In this document: one piece after another, positions 11,244 to 24,149 of the stretch | Layout: each line of letters begins with the position of its first letter | Position numbering within the stretch: position 1 is the first letter of the stretch | Source of the DNA: Canna indica | Taxonomy: Eukaryota; Streptophyta; Magnoliopsida; Zingiberales; Cannaceae | Direction of reading: 5' to 3' | NCBI GenBank assembly: GCA_034359265.1 | Contig: CP136898.1 | Span: 50,581,501 to 50,645,500, forward strand | DNA length: 64,000 nt | Made by a program: the position numbers and the translations under genes | Notes under the pieces: generated by a model | Seen by the model: the letters and a program-made list of their open reading frames with translations, nothing else | Databases searched by the model: none | Told to the model about the DNA's origin: nothing

Positions 11244-13259
11244 TGAAAGGAATCATACCCTTGAGCCAATCACATGTCAATGTGTTTAGGAATTATTCAA
11301 GGGTAATCAACTTAATAAGGCAACCTTTTCATCATATGTTGCATCTTTATTCATAAAGATTATGATGAACCCGAGCAAATGATTCTGAGGCCATGATGAG
11401 ATCATGCCAGTGAGACTTGGAATCCAAATGCCCATGTTCTAAATGTTCATAGTCGTAGGATCACCAATTAGGGGATCGATGATTCCGAATAGACTAGTGC
11501 ACTTGGTACATGCCATATATGATAAGGGGTAGTTGATCTCACAGTTACCTATGAGTTGTTATTAATGTACAAGTGCAGGTGCTCATTAGGGAATGAGTTC
11601 ACTGAACAGATCTGCACGAGGAACATAAAATGGAATCATTATATGAGTGTCAATAGGATGTTCCTCAGGTGATAGTAGGTGCAAGCAGTCCTTGGACCTG
11701 AGGTTGTCATGGTTACCTTATGAGTGAAGACCCATTGCCCTGGTTTTATCCCAACGTGGCCCTCAGCGTCATGTGCCGAGTATTACTAGGCATGGGGAAG
11801 CATTCATGGAGGTAGGTGAACTACCAACATGGAATCGGTTATTCCTAGTGAGAGGAGATAATATCCTATGTGTCCCTACAAGTGTCGACTCGAGAATCTC
11901 TGGCCATAGTAGATATGAAAGTCAGGAAGATATTTTTGACGTTTCATTATTGACAAGACATCTTGGCGGGTGGAATACATATGAATCGGTATTAGAGTTC
12001 GACACTTCTTCCGTACCCTAGCCGACGTCGGGACGTTGTAACCGAGGGACTTACTTGTACAGTAACTAATCACCGAAGGGCATCTGATACCTGTAGATTG
12101 AACCTCATACTAACTGAGTAGTCATGACACATTGCTAGACATCAATCTTAATTGACTTTTGAGTGGAGTCTCTCACGACCACATGAAGGGGTTTAGTGGT
12201 GGCTCGTAAGATTCGAATAGAAGTCATTCTATCGGATCTGACTCTCCGTTATGCATAATTCATTGCTGGCTTAGTGTGGGGCCCAATGGGTCACACACAA
12301 CAGGCTAATCTCGTAACGGACCTTATGAGATAAAGTCTAAATGCAGCACTATATGTCTACTAGCATGGACATACTGCAACACGATCACGGATCTCGTTTA
12401 TGGACAAGATAGGAAAGATGTTTTCCTATAGGAACGAATATGCGAGGAATTTAATTTATAGAGATAAATTAAAGTTTATATTTAGTTGGATTAAATTAAT
12501 TTTGAATCAATTATAAATCCATTAAATATAAATTATTTTTTTGGAGGTAAACCCCTGAATTTAGAATTCCGGAGAGAGGATTTATAAAGGGGGGCCGGGT
12601 CTACCATGGGTGGCCACCTACTCCCCTTAAAAATAGATGGTCTAACCTCCTTCAAAGGGGTTAAGAAAATTGGTTGGAGATCTTGGAGAAGAGTGAGGGC
12701 TTGTATTCTTGAGAAGCTTCTTGAAGAGAAAGACTCCAAAGTGCTCCTCTTGATCACCATGGGTGGCCGGCCATCTTGTTCTTCCTTCTCGGGTTTGTGA
12801 AGCCGAATTGAAGGTCTCTTCCTCTTGGGTGTGTCATCTCCTTCATCTTCTTGGAGAAGTTCATGAAGGACAGCGACGTATTCCTTCATTTTCCTACTCA
12901 TTCCGCGGTTTTCTCATCCTCTCTTCCTTCCTTTTGGTGCTCGGTTCTTGGTGGAAGGGCTGGCATCACCTTTGTGCATTTTGGGGTTGAGATTACCTCT
13001 CCGTTGAGCCACAACGAGTCATGGTGTTCGCTGCCCCTTCGTTGCGAGGCGCCTGGTGTGGACCTTCCTTGGAGGACGTGCACGTGTGCTTCTAGAAACG
13101 GGGATAGGAGCAGACATACCATCCGCGGTATAAGGTATATCTTCTCCTTTTACTCGTTGATTGAATTCCTTAAAGATTGCTAAAATTGATCACTAGTTTA
13201 GGGATGTTTTGAATTTTTAAATTGCTTTTTCCACTGTGTTTTCGATTCCTATCTCAACA
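11244..13259 (+). mobile_element. 5' LTR of nested Ty1/copia element
   Basis: The LTR is 2016 bp, starts TGAAAGGAAT and ends CTCAACA. It pairs with the LTR at 18098-20085. By eye about 20 differences fall in the first 300 aligned bases (roughly 6-7 percent), plus large indels: about 100 bp present here near 12030-12180 but missing from the 3' LTR, and the reverse near 19196-19275. A TATA-like TTTATAAAGG lies at about 12580. Open frames inside (for example 12533-12901 minus) recur in the other LTR and are LTR sequence, not genes. Confidence 0.9.
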
Positions 13260-13260
13260 A

Positions 13261-13272
13261 TGGTATCAGAGC
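13261..13272 (+). promoter_or_regulatory. Primer binding site (initiator tRNA-Met type)
   Basis: TGGTATCAGAGC starts two bases after the 5' LTR end. This is the usual plant copia primer site complementary to the 3' end of initiator methionine tRNA. Confidence 0.9.
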
Positions 13273-14590
13273 CACCTTTAGCAATTTATTCGGAATTTTA
13301 TTACGCGTTATTGTTGCATTTACGAATCGTTCGCTCCCTAAACGTCATGTTGCTCAGTTTTTGTTTTTAGGAGTTCTTGAGTCGTTCTTTTGGCTCTATG
13401 GTTCATGCGATGAATCGGGGCGGTAGCCTACTGTACAAACTTGTCTTGGACAGATTTCGAACTCAAGAACCCAATGGGTTCATGGTTGAACAGCCCCGAA
13501 AACTAAAATTTTCAGCATGTGTTGCTTGTAAATTTTGAATAGGGTCTGCGTACCCTTGTCTTCCTCTTGAGAATTCTGATTGTAATCTTCTTCTCCCTCT
13601 CCTTAAACCTTTCCCCAAGGATTGTTTGGGCTCTTCTTCTTTTAGTTTTGTAAAATTAGAAGTTTGGGGGCAAATTCGCGACGAGCACGCTTGCTGCCCC
13701 GTTTTGGTGCGCGCACGGAGAGGAGGTGTTCGGCGCCATGATCATGACGACTTGAACCCCGGGAAGACACTTATGGAACCGACAACCTACAAGATTTTTT
13801 TGGGGAGCGCCTTGGCGAGACGGAGCTCCCTAAAACCCTAGGATGATGGCCTTGGTTTGCCCGATGACTCGGGTGGAACCCTTAGAACATTCATAATCAT
13901 CCTTATTTACTTTATGCTTTTATTTATTGCTTTTGCTTCAGTTGATGATAGCTTAGATAATTATAATTGCATGAAGAAACCCTCAAATAATATGAGTCTA
14001 AATGGCTAAGATATTAAGAATATTGGTCACACATTCCATCGTTACGAGGTACAAGTGTGTCTATTGTCACAATGGGTTTATTGTGCAAACACAAGATCTT
14101 TTGTGCTAATAGACACATTGCATCTCATATGGCACATACCCTTGTTTCTCTATTACTAGCTTGAACGTGACATACCTTGTTGAGCAAACTCAAGGGTGGT
14201 TGTTTTCTCGCTAGGGTATACGAACGATGGGTCCGACTCAACTAGGACTCCTTAGTTTGTTGTGCAAACACAATGCCATGGTAACCCTATAGGCAAAACT
14301 TGATAGAAGTCGCATAACAATGTGATTGGTAAAGAGTTAGCTACCTATGGACCTATTAGAGTTTGTCGTGTTAAATGCGGGACTCGAGTAGGAGAAGTGG
14401 GGTTCCATCTTCCCCTAAGAAAGTCTACCAACGAGGGCCTCCTACTTCCCAACAGAAGGGTAATTTGGGAACCGTGAAAATTAGTGAGAGTCGTGATTAA
14501 TCATAAGACCTTAATAATCATGCATATAACATATCTGTTCATTTATGTCTTTCTTTTCATAACATGTCATCTTCACCGTCGTCGCGTTGT
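13273..14590 (+). other. Untranslated leader of nested copia element
   Basis: About 1.3 kb lie between the primer site and gag. I see no conserved coding block. The short frame at 13626-13841 shows no known motif. Confidence 0.45.
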
Positions 14591-17500
14591 ATTCTTGATG
14601 CTAATAAATTAACTTGACAAAATTACATCGATTGGTTGCGAAATTTGAGGATTGTCCTCACCTAGGAAAGACTTTCTCACGTTCTTGATAACAGGCCATC
14701 GGATACCCCTTCCCAAAGGGCTACCGAGGAAGTGAGAGCCACTTACAAGAAGTGGCAAGATGATAGCACTACTGTTCAGTGCACTATGCTCGCCTCTATG
14801 TCTGATGTGTTGCGGCGACAAGATGAAAAGATGGACGCTAGGGCTATCCTCTCTCACCTCAAGGAGTTGTATGGTGAAGAGAGCCGGACTGCTAGGTTTG
14901 AGCTGTCAAAGCAACTCATCCAGGCCAAGATGACGGCAAGGACCCCTATTGAAACCCATATCCTCAAACTAATCGATTTGATCGAGAGATTAGAGAAATT
15001 GGGTGTAAGCATGGCTAAGGGGCTAAGTCAGGACTTAGCACTCCAATCCCTCCCGAATTCATTTTCATAGTTTGATGATAACTTCCACATTAAACAAATA
15101 GGATGACTCACTTCCTGAAGTTTATAGAGTCCTACCTTATGAAGGATAAGGACACAGTCTTATTAGTGGGAGATGCCTTTGAGGCAAATTTACACTCTGT
15201 TAAGAACAAAGTGAAAAATAAAGCTGTGAAACCTTTGATAAATATCAAGAAGAAAGGGAAAGTTGTTCTCAATTGCTCCTTCTATACCATTATGGTAAAT
15301 ATGGCCACCGGAAGCGCAACTACAAGTAGAATTTTGCAGAGATGAAACTGAAGATGGTTTTTTTTAAAACTGTCGCTTCAGGTGCGCACGTTATAAGAAT
15401 ATTTCGTCATTGACTCTATCGAGTATTTGATACCAATCATCATCTGCAAGATGTTACAGGATAAGAGAAAAGTAGAATATTAGACAAAAGGTAACTACGA
15501 CCTTCGGGTAGGCAATGATGCAAGAGTTGCAGCCTTAGATGTAGAAATCAATTGTATAAGTCTTCTATTCGACAAGACCATTGATATTGATTTGTTCCTA
15601 CGTAAATAAAAGAACATCCTTTCCTTTGTTCTATGAACAAGGTTGTAAAAAGTTCTTTAATAGGCAATAGTTGCCACATGAACCATTCTGATGAGTTACA
15701 TGCGACTAGATCAATTTAAATTGGTTTAGTGATTTTTGAAGTTAATGATAAATATTTTTGAATGAACGCATAAAGAGATAAAATTAACCTCACCTACTTC
15801 TGGCTTTTATGACTTTGGGCGATTATGAATCATAGTCAGGACTTGAGAAGTGTGTCTCAAGGAGATTCTAATCGAGTCTCTGTTCACCAGACCTGGCGAA
15901 AGGCTCGTTGAGTTGATTAGAATTGGCCTACATAGGTGTATGCAGGCCGATAACAACTCAAGCCAGAAAAGGATACTACTACAATATGATTAGGCACGAG
16001 TACGTCCACCTGTTTTGGCACAAACCCGATACCTTTGAATCGTTTAAGAAGTACGAAGGTGAAGTTAAAGAAACATATTGTAAAACGTATTACAGGCCTT
16101 CAATTGGATCGAAACAGAGAATACTTATCCACTAAGTTTGTGAATTATCTCGAAGATAATAAGATTGTCTTTGTATGGACCCCTCCTGACATAATGGTCT
16201 GTCTAAAAGGAGGAATGAAACCTTATTGGATATGATGTGATCCATACTAAGCTTCCAGTCTCGTTTTAGAGGTTAAGCTATTGTAGCGGCCATAATTTTG
16301 TTTATCTCTGATACACCATATAAGATATGAAATGGTAAAAAATTGAGTTTGGGGCATCTCATGATTTGGGGTTGCCTAGCGTATGACAAACCTAACCATG
16401 TGCAAAATTTTGAGGAATACCCTTAAAAGTGTTTTGGGTATCAAGTTCTTCAACTGAACAAAAGTAGTTTTGTCACCACTTTCAGAGAAAAGGGTTTGTC
16501 GAGAAAAGTGGGAGTGGAAGATATGTTGAACTTGGTGAAGTTCAGCAACCAGGAATAAAATCGCAATAACTAGTGGAAAGTTCACTGGTTAAACCAATCC
16601 CAGTAATTATTACTTCACATCACTCTTCTAGGAGACTATGTAGATTGCTTGGGTGATATCTAGCCACAGGATATTACCTAGACTCAGACAATGTGCGATC
16701 TCTTAAGGGTCAAATGTGTTGACACCATGCGGTGGCATTATGCAAATTCAAACTGGACTCAAACCAAGTACGGACTTTGGTTGATCATCTCCAAAAGGAT
16801 TACTCCTATAGGGTGCAGGTGGATCTTTAGGAAAGATCTGAGCAGCTAGCAAGGTGTGGCCTATAAGACCAGACTGGCTGTGAATGAGATCTAACCCAGA
16901 CATAAGATTATCTGCAACAAGACATTCTCACCAGTTCCAACGCTCAAGTCCATCAGGATATTGCTAGCCATCAATGTGTGCTATGAATACAATATCTGAC
17001 TAGTGGGTGTCTAGACTGCACTCTTTCATTATGAAGAAGTCTATATGACATAGCCAGGGGAGTTCGTATCCTCAGTTCGACCGAGTAAAGTATGCAAGCT
17101 GCAAAGGTCCATTTATAGACTACAGCTAACATCGAAGAGTTGGAACATCCATTTTTGATGAGATACTCAAAAGGGTTTTGATTTTATCAAAAATATGAAT
17201 GAACCTTATGTAGACAAGTTGAAACATACTTGTGGGAAAAGCATTCTCACGCTCCAGTTATTTCTCATACTGATTCTCTATGGTACATCAGGGAAAGGCC
17301 TCATGTATGCTTGACATTAGGATCTATATGGATAGGTCTAAAAGGATGCCTAGTTTACCCCAACCCATGTATGTTGATACAGTGCTAAAAGTGTTTTAGC
17401 ATCGAAGGCAGTAAAAGAGGTTACTTGACTAAGAGTGATTGCATTAGTCTTTCTAAGATGATGTCTGCTAAGACACCTGAGGAGAGATAAAAGATTAGTG

Positions 17501-17800
17501 AGATCCATTATGCTTCGGCAGTGGGATCCATCATGTCATATTTTGCACTTAGCTTGATATTGCTTATACCTTAGAGATATCTAGCAGATTTCAAGAAAAA
17601 CCCTAGAGAATAACATTGAAAAGCAAATGGAGAACCCTCTCAGGCACTTGAGAAGGATGAGAGACGTTCTATACGATAATGAAACCATATGATGGTATGA
17701 GGATACCTTTAATGGTGGTGCAGTAAGCAAGAAAGTGTTCCTAGTTGGGTACTGTAATCGGTAAGGTGATTAAGGCTTTGTGCTTTGCTACTTACTTTGC
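14590..17800 (+). pseudogene. Degenerate copia gag-pol
   Basis: Gag (UBN2-type) is clearest at 14732-15070: TYKKWQDDSTTVQCTMLASM, ILSHLKELYGEESRT, ELSKQLIQAKM. Integrase pieces occur at 16090-16240 (LDRNREYLSTKFVNYLEDN followed by VWTPPDIMV). RT pieces run at about 16780-17260, and the block before RNase H at about 17480-17760 (YASAVGSIM-like, then LRHLRRMRDVLYDNE). Frameshifts and stops occur every few tens of codons, so no product is possible. Domain order gag-integrase-RT-RNase H is that of Ty1/copia. Confidence 0.82.
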
Positions 17801-18097
17801 CGCTTAGGATAACACCGGATAAATGAGTTTATCATTCAGTGGGAGTTGTTCCTGAGGTTTCCAGTTCAGCATCGGTAATGTATGACAATACTAGGACTGT
17901 TGCTCAAAGTTAAGGAACTAAGACCCCGTGAAGATCATTGCTTCTCTTAGAAGGCGGTATCACCTCGTCGTTGGAAAGGGGTGATGACTGAAAGACATTG
18001 GTGTAGATTAAACTGATTACCACACCAACAGATTCGATCACCACTGAAATTTGGTTTACATATACTAGGTTGATTGGCTAAAGTGCAAGTGGGAGAT

Positions 18098-20085
18098 TGA
18101 AAGGAATAGTGCCCTTGAGTCAATCACATGTCGATGTGTTGAGGAACTATTCAAGGGTAATCAACTTAATAAGGCAATCTTTTCATCATATGCTGCATCT
18201 TTATTCATAAAGATTGTGATGAACCCGAGCAAATGATTCCGAGGCCATGATCAGATCATGCCAGTGAGACTTGGAATCCAGATGCCCATATTCTAAATGT
18301 TCCTAGTCATAGGATCACCAATTAGGGGATCGATGATTCCGGATAGACTAGTGCACTTGGTACATGCCCTATACGATAAGGGATAGTTGATCTCACGGTT
18401 ACCTATGAGTTGTCATTAATGTACAAGTGCAGGTGCTCATTAGGGAATGAGTTCACTGAACGGACCTGCACGAGGACACAAAATGGAATTCTTACATGAG
18501 TGTCAACAGGATGTTCCTCGGGTGATTGTAGGTGCAATTAGTCCTTGGACCTGAGGTTGTCATGGTTACCTTGTGAGTGATGACCCATTGCCTTGGTTCT
18601 ATCCCTAAATGGCCCTCAACATCATGTGTCGGGTATTACTGGGCATGGGGAAGCATTCATAGAGGTAGGTGAGCAACCAACATAGAATCGATTACTCCTA
18701 GTGAGAGGAGTTAATGTCCTATGTGTCCCTACAAGTGTTGACTCGAGAATCTCTGGTCAGAGTAGATATAAAAGTCAGGAAGATATTTCTGACGTTTCAT
18801 TATTAAGATGACATCTTGGTGGGTGGAATACATATGAATCGGTATTAGGGTTTGACACTTCTTTTGTACCCTAACCGACGTCGGGACGTTGCTAGACGTC
18901 AATCATGACACGTTGAAGATTGAACCACACTGAAGGAGTTTAGTGGTGGCTCGTAAGATTTGAATAGAAGTCGTTCTATCAGATCCGACTCTCCGTTATG
19001 TACAACTCGTTGTTGGCTTAGTGTGGCCCCCAATGGGTCACACACAATAGGCTAACCTCGCAACGGATCTTATGAGATAAAGTCTGAATGCGGCACTATA
19101 TGTCTACTAGCATGGACATGCTATAACACGATCACGGTTCTCGTTTACTGACATGATAGGAAAGATGTTTTTCTATATGAACGAATATGCGAAGAATGAG
19201 TTCCACGATAACCCTAATTTGTAGGGCATCCCTAAATTGTAGGGATTGGCACATGATAAATCATAATCAATAAAAATCTAATTTATAGAGATAAATTAAA
19301 GTTTATATTTAGTTAGCTTAAATTAATTTCGAATCAATTATAAATCCATTAAATATAAATTATTTTTTTGGAGGTAAACCCCAGAATTTTGAATTCCGGA
19401 GAGAGGATTTATAAGGGGGGCCGGGTCTACCATGGGTGGCCACCTACTCCCCTTATAAATAGATGGTCTAACCTCCTTCAAAGGGGTTAAGAAAATTGGT
19501 TGGAGATCTTGGAGAAGAGTGAGGGCTTGTATTCTTGAGAAGCTTCTTGAAGAGAAAGACCCCAAAGAGCTCCTCTTGATCTCCATGGGTGGTCGGCCAT
19601 CTTGTTCTTCCTTCCCGAGTTTGTGAAGCCAAATTGAAGGTCTCTTCCTCTTGGGTGTGTCATCTCCTTCATCTTCTTGGAGGAGTCCATGAAGGACAGC
19701 GAGGTATTCCTTCATTTTCCTACTCGTTCCACGGTTTTCTCATCCTCTCTTCCTTCCTTTTGGTGCTCGGTTCTTGGTGCAAGGGCCGGCTTCACCTTGG
19801 TGCGTTTTGGGGTTGAGATTGCCTCTCTGTTGAGCCACAACGAGTCATGATGTTCTCTGCCCCTTGGTTGCGAGGCTCCTGGTGTGGACCTTCCTTGAAG
19901 GACGTGCGCATGTGCATTTTGAAACTGGGATAGGAGCAGCCATACCATCCGCGGTATAAGGTATATCTTCTCATTCTACTCATTTATTGAATTCCTTAAA
20001 GATTGCTAAAGTTGATCGCTGGATTAGGAATGTTTTGAATTTTTAAATTACTTTTTCCGCTGTATTTTCGATTCCTATCCCAACA
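18098..20085 (+). mobile_element. 3' LTR of nested Ty1/copia element
   Basis: The LTR is 1988 bp, starts TGAAAGGAAT and ends CCCAACA. TATA-like boxes are CCTTATAAATAG at about 19450 and TTTATAAGG at about 19408. The near-equal lengths of the two LTRs hide compensating indels. Confidence 0.9.
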
Positions 20086-20892
20086 CCCCTATCTTCAATT
20101 ACGACCAAGAAGGTTCGAAAGTTCATTTGGAAGAACGTCATTTGTAGGTACGTCATACCTTGCGATCTCGTCAACGACAACGGTACACAATTTACAGATC
20201 AACAGTTCTGAAAATTCTACTCGAGCCTCGGCATTCGATAACTCTTCTCCTCAATTGAGCATCCACAAACTAGTGACCTAGCCGAAGCAATCAACAAGGT
20301 CATCCTAGCGGGACTCAGAAAGAAAATTTGATCAAGTCAAGGGACACTGGGCCCAAGAATTGCCTGAAGTATTATGGAGCTACAATACATCCGCTCAATC
20401 TTCACTCAGGAAACTCCCTACAGGCTCGTCTATGGAGCAGATGTCATGATCCCCGTCGAGACCATAGAGTCCAGCCTCCATAGAATGACCTTTGAGGAAC
20501 AAAGCAATTCAAAAACCCGTCAGTCCGAACTTGACCTCATTGAAGAAGAAAGGGAACTCACCAGAATCAGGGAAAAAGCTATAAAACTCAGAATAGCTAG
20601 GAAATACGACAAACATGTCAAATCGAGAAACTTTAAAGAGGGAGATTTGGTCATGCGGAAGATCGAACTCCAAAGAACGCCAATCGGAGAAGGGAAGCAC
20701 ACCTCGAAGGCCCCTCCAAAATCACCGAAGTCCTTGGAAAAGACGCCTATAGAATCGTTGAACTCTCCGGATGAGAACTTCCATGATCATGGAACATGGC
20801 CTCCCTACGGGCCTACTATAGCTAAGCTTTCTCCCTTAAACTATAAGTGGTCATTGTACCCTTTTTCCTTAATTCATAGCAGTTTTTCCCCA
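20086..20892 (+). pseudogene. Ty3/gypsy integrase, remainder and C-terminal end
   Basis: The reading continues from 11243: SSITTKKVRKFIWKNVICR, then LVNDNGTQFTDQQF with the second catalytic aspartate, then HPQTSDLAEAINKVIL with the catalytic glutamate, interrupted by stops. The longest open part, 20374-20895, holds ETPYRLVYGADVMIPVEI-like, RQSELDLIEEERE, ARKYDKHVKSRNFKEGDLVMRKIE. This is the integrase C-terminal (GPY/F-like) region of Tat-type elements. All three acidic catalytic residues survive although the frame does not. Confidence 0.82.
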
Positions 20893-20929
20893 TAGGGTTT
20901 TCCCCTTGAAAGATTTTAATGAGGCACCA

Positions 20930-21562
20930 TCATGCAAGGGTCGACTATATTGCTCAGCGGGACGCAATATACTATCACCATGTCAGTTATTAATAATATT
21001 GCTCCTATTTTCTGCACATTCTCTTTGTGTCTAGACCATTTAGAACTATCTCATAGCACACATCGAAGGAACCTCCATGATCTCGCGACAGGCGCACCAC
21101 TAGACAACGACGACCACTCCTACCCAACAAGACACATCAATTCTCGCCGGCCTCAGTGCCTATCTCAGGATCCCACACCCTTAGTGACCAGAACCTAGTT
21201 TCACCAGTTTGGCTCACCGACCTCAGTGCTATCTCGGGCTCCCACGCCCTCAGCGACCAGAGCTCGATTTTCACCAGTTTGGCTCAACGACCTCAGCGCC
21301 ACTCTCGAGTTCCCACTCCAATCGAGCTCGGCTTGACCATAAGCGCGGTCCTCGACCCTAAATGCAGACTCCGACTCAGCCTGGCTCGCTCTAAATGAGC
21401 AACACTCTCAATGACCCGTAGCGCGCTCCTCGTGAGCTTGATTTTTCACCGAGTTTGGTCCTTTAAGACTTGGGCTCTGTGCCCTCAATGACCCGAAGCA
21501 CACTCCTCGTGAGCTTGGTTTTCACCGAATCTAGTCCTCCAAGACTTGGGCCCTTCGCCCTA
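20930..21562 (+). repeat. Tandem repeats in the 3' untranslated part of the gypsy element
   Basis: Two kinds of direct repeat follow the integrase. One is about 70-75 bp (CTCAGTGC..TATCTCGGGCTCCCA..CAGCGACCAGAGC..TTTCACCAGTTTGGCTCA), with copies near 21148-21217 and 21218-21290. The other is about 76 bp (CAATGACCCGTAGCGCGCTC..GAGCTTG..TTTCACCGA..GACTTGGGC), with copies near 21409-21484 and 21485-21560. Tandem repeats between integrase and 3' LTR are characteristic of the Tat lineage. The expected 3' LTR is not seen because another element begins at 21563. Confidence 0.65.
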
Positions 21563-22900
21563 TGTTGGGATGTGAAAGGAAAACACATCAGAAAAAGCAA
21601 TTTTAAAAATTTCAAACATCCTGAAAACATCGATCTACTTTAGCGATATTAAAGAATTCAATAGGAGATGATGAGCATAGTTTATACCTTACGCCTCTAT
21701 TTGTAATTGTTGCTCCAATCCCTAATTGTGAGACGCACATGTGTCCGTCCTCTAATGATAGTCCACAGCAAGCGCTTCGTAACAAAAGGGCAGCGACCTC
21801 TCGGGTTCGTTGTGGCTCAACGGACAAGATCCTCAATCCCGATCTCCACCAAATAGGGGTCGGCCCTTCCACCAAGGACCGGGCAGCGAAGAGAAGGGGA
21901 AGAACGATGAGAAAACACTGAAACCAATTCACAAGGTAAAGAATATCTTGTTGTGATTTTTGGGCTCCTCCAAAAATATAAGCAGCAACACAATTCCGTC
22001 AAGGAAATATTCTAGCGGATCTTTACCAAGCTTGCAGAAGAAGGAGGAACTCTTTGAGGGGCAGCCACTTGTTGGAGAGGGAGCATCAAAATATGATGAA
22101 GATTATCATCTCTATCTCATTGGGGGGGGTCGACCACCCCTATTTATGCTCATAGGGGCAGTTACAAAATAGGGAGCCACCCCTTTGTTCAAATTTTGAA
22201 CACACCTGGAATTCAAAATTTCAGGATTTATCTTTAAGATAAAAATCAATGTGATAAAGGTTCTTGAAATTAATTTAAAATTAATTCTAAATTAAATTTG
22301 AAGTTAATTCACCCAAGGGGTGTTCAACTAACACCTCCTTAATTATTTCATTACGGTTCAAATTTAAACTCATCCCGAAATTCAAAATTTCGGAATTTAT
22401 CTCCAACCTCTTTCCTATCTAATAGGGACTTGAACTAATCATATTAATTCATATCCCTATTAAAATGGAGTCAAACAACTAACGTCCCTACTAAATAGGG
22501 ATGCTAGAGGAACATGGGATAAAAACAAAGTTTCCCACCCCAGTTCGAATTCAAAAATTTGAGTCATAATAATATTTGAGCTTCCCTCCTATATTTAGCC
22601 GACCCACCTAGACCCTAGGTCTAGTCAAGTCAACATATTGACTTGACCAGGGTCAACACTTTGACTTTGACCCGGGGTCGGGTTGACTTCATCGTGCACC
22701 GAATCCTACAAGTTAGGGTTACAAGGAACTCTGTCAGTGGTGAGTTCATAGAACTCTGTCAGTGGCCGTCTCAACCACTACCAAGCCAATCCACATAATA
22801 AAATGCAATAAAATATTTAAATGCTCATAAAAAATTGATATGAAACATTACGGATTTCCATAATTCATCTCGTGCCCACTGTGCACCATCCGGCCCAATT
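21563..22900 (-). mobile_element. Inverted LTR related to the nested copia family (partial or solo)
   Basis: Read on the minus strand this ends CATCCCAACA and is recognisably related to the 3' end of the 2-kb LTRs at 11244 and 18098: spaced matches to TTTTAAATTGCTTTTTC, GATCGATGTTTTC and TTAAAGAATTC. A TATA-like GCATAAATAGGGG (minus) lies at about 22140, about 585 bp from the end, close to the spacing in the other LTRs. No primer site or internal region adjoins it, so it is a solo or truncated LTR of a sister subfamily. The right end was not resolved. Confidence 0.6.
22624..22692. promoter_or_regulatory. Cluster of W-box-like TTGAC motifs
   Basis: Eight TTGAC cores occur in about 70 bp on both strands, several as inverted pairs (GTCAAGTCAA-CATA-TTGACTTGAC is a perfect 10-bp inverted repeat). 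They lie in what should be the U3 of the inverted LTR. TTGAC is the core of WRKY binding sites; a regulatory role is inference. Confidence 0.4.
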
Positions 22901-23045
22901 TGGCCGAAAAGAAAAAGGAGAGACACCGAACCGGATCGAAAGACCCCGACACTCAGGCAAGAACATGATCAATTCTTGCATTTCTACTATTATCTTTTCT
23001 TGTCTTATTAATGATAATTCTTTACAATTCTTTCCTTCAAATTAA

Positions 23046-23944
23046 AGTGTTAGGCAAGAGGACCCCATTTTTCCTTACCTATATATCTTAGTGGCTCAAG
23101 CCCTCTCCAACCTTCTCAATTCTTCCACTAATCAGAACATGTTAACCCCGTTAAAAATTAAGAAAGTCTTTTCTTTTACTCATATGATGTTTGCTGACGA
23201 CCTGCTTCTTAGCTTCAGAGCCAATAAGAAGAGTATTAACATCATTAAGAAAATCTTCCTCACCTACAGTACTCTCACTGGTCAGTCTGTTAATTACTCT
23301 AAATCTGAAATCCATTTCCCTCGTAGCACCCCCCTCTCCATTAAAAATAGGATTTGCTCCCAACTCAAGATGAAGTGTGGGAGCCTTCCTTTTAAATATT
23401 TAGGTGTTATGATTTCTCCCAGAAGAGCCTCCTCTAATACCCATGATTTTATTTCCTCTCATATAGATAATAAGCTTGCTCATTGGCAAACTCAGGTTTT
23501 GTCTCAAGCTGGTCGGCTGGTCTTGATTAATTCAGTCCTCAACTTCATTCCCCTTCACTCTCTCTCAATCTCTTGGATTGATTCCTACTCCATTGACAAA
23601 ATGACTAGAACCATTAGACATTTCTTCTGGACTGGTTCTAAGGATAACAAAAGTCTGCACTTAATTAATTGCAATACTCTTACACTTCCTAAGAACCTTG
23701 GTGGCCTTAATATTCATGACCTTTTCCATAAAAGTCATGCCTTACAAGCTAATAGAATTCAACAGTATCTCAATAACTCTAACACTTCTTGGGTTAACCT
23801 TGTTAAAGTAAAATACCCTTCTCTAACTTACAGTGCTTGCTTCTACTCCTCCACGGCCTCGAAACTTTTTATGCATGTTTTTCATAAGCTTAAAGATGGT
23901 TTTATTAAAATTATTGGCAATGGTTCATACTTCTATTTTATTTG
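23046..23944 (+). pseudogene. LINE reverse transcriptase, C-terminal half
   Basis: The frame begins around VRQEDPIFPYLYILVAQALS, a mutated form of the conserved RQGDPLSPYLF motif. It continues through HMMFADDLLLSF (the catalytic FADD box), FKYLGVMISP, LSQAGRLVLINSVL, IRHFFWTGS and LPKNLGGLNI. This is the standard order of plant L1-type RT. The frame is open for about 300 codons, ending at a TGA just after IGNGSYFYFI. It is longer than most fragments here, suggesting a fairly young copy. Confidence 0.85.
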
Positions 23945-24149
23945 ATGGATGATGTTTAGATGTGCCTCTTGTTTTTAAGCCTTCTATGTTTGAGCATGTG
24001 CCCTTATTGGATTGCAGTAATGTTAATCTGTTAATTTCCAACCAAAATTGGAACTCTCAGTTGGGTTTATAACACTTTAATCAGGCTCTTTGGGAATCCA
24101 TTTCTCATATTTAGTTGCTTAAACCCCAATGATGATACCTGGGCTTGGG

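Larger units (their letters stand above)
11244..20085 (+). mobile_element. Complete nested Ty1/copia retrotransposon (8842 bp)
   Basis: The element has two 2-kb LTRs, a Met-tRNA primer site, degenerate gag-pol, a polypurine tract AGTGGGAGA at 18088-18096 just before the 3' LTR, and CCCCT duplications on both sides. It sits inside the integrase codons of a Ty3/gypsy element. The LTR divergence and ruined pol show an old insertion, and the gypsy host is older still. Confidence 0.92.

Noticed and set aside
12533..13183. ORFs in the 5' copia LTR (122-aa minus frame and neighbours) as genes.
   Set aside because: The same frames recur with differences at 19338-19983 in the other LTR; they are LTR sequence.
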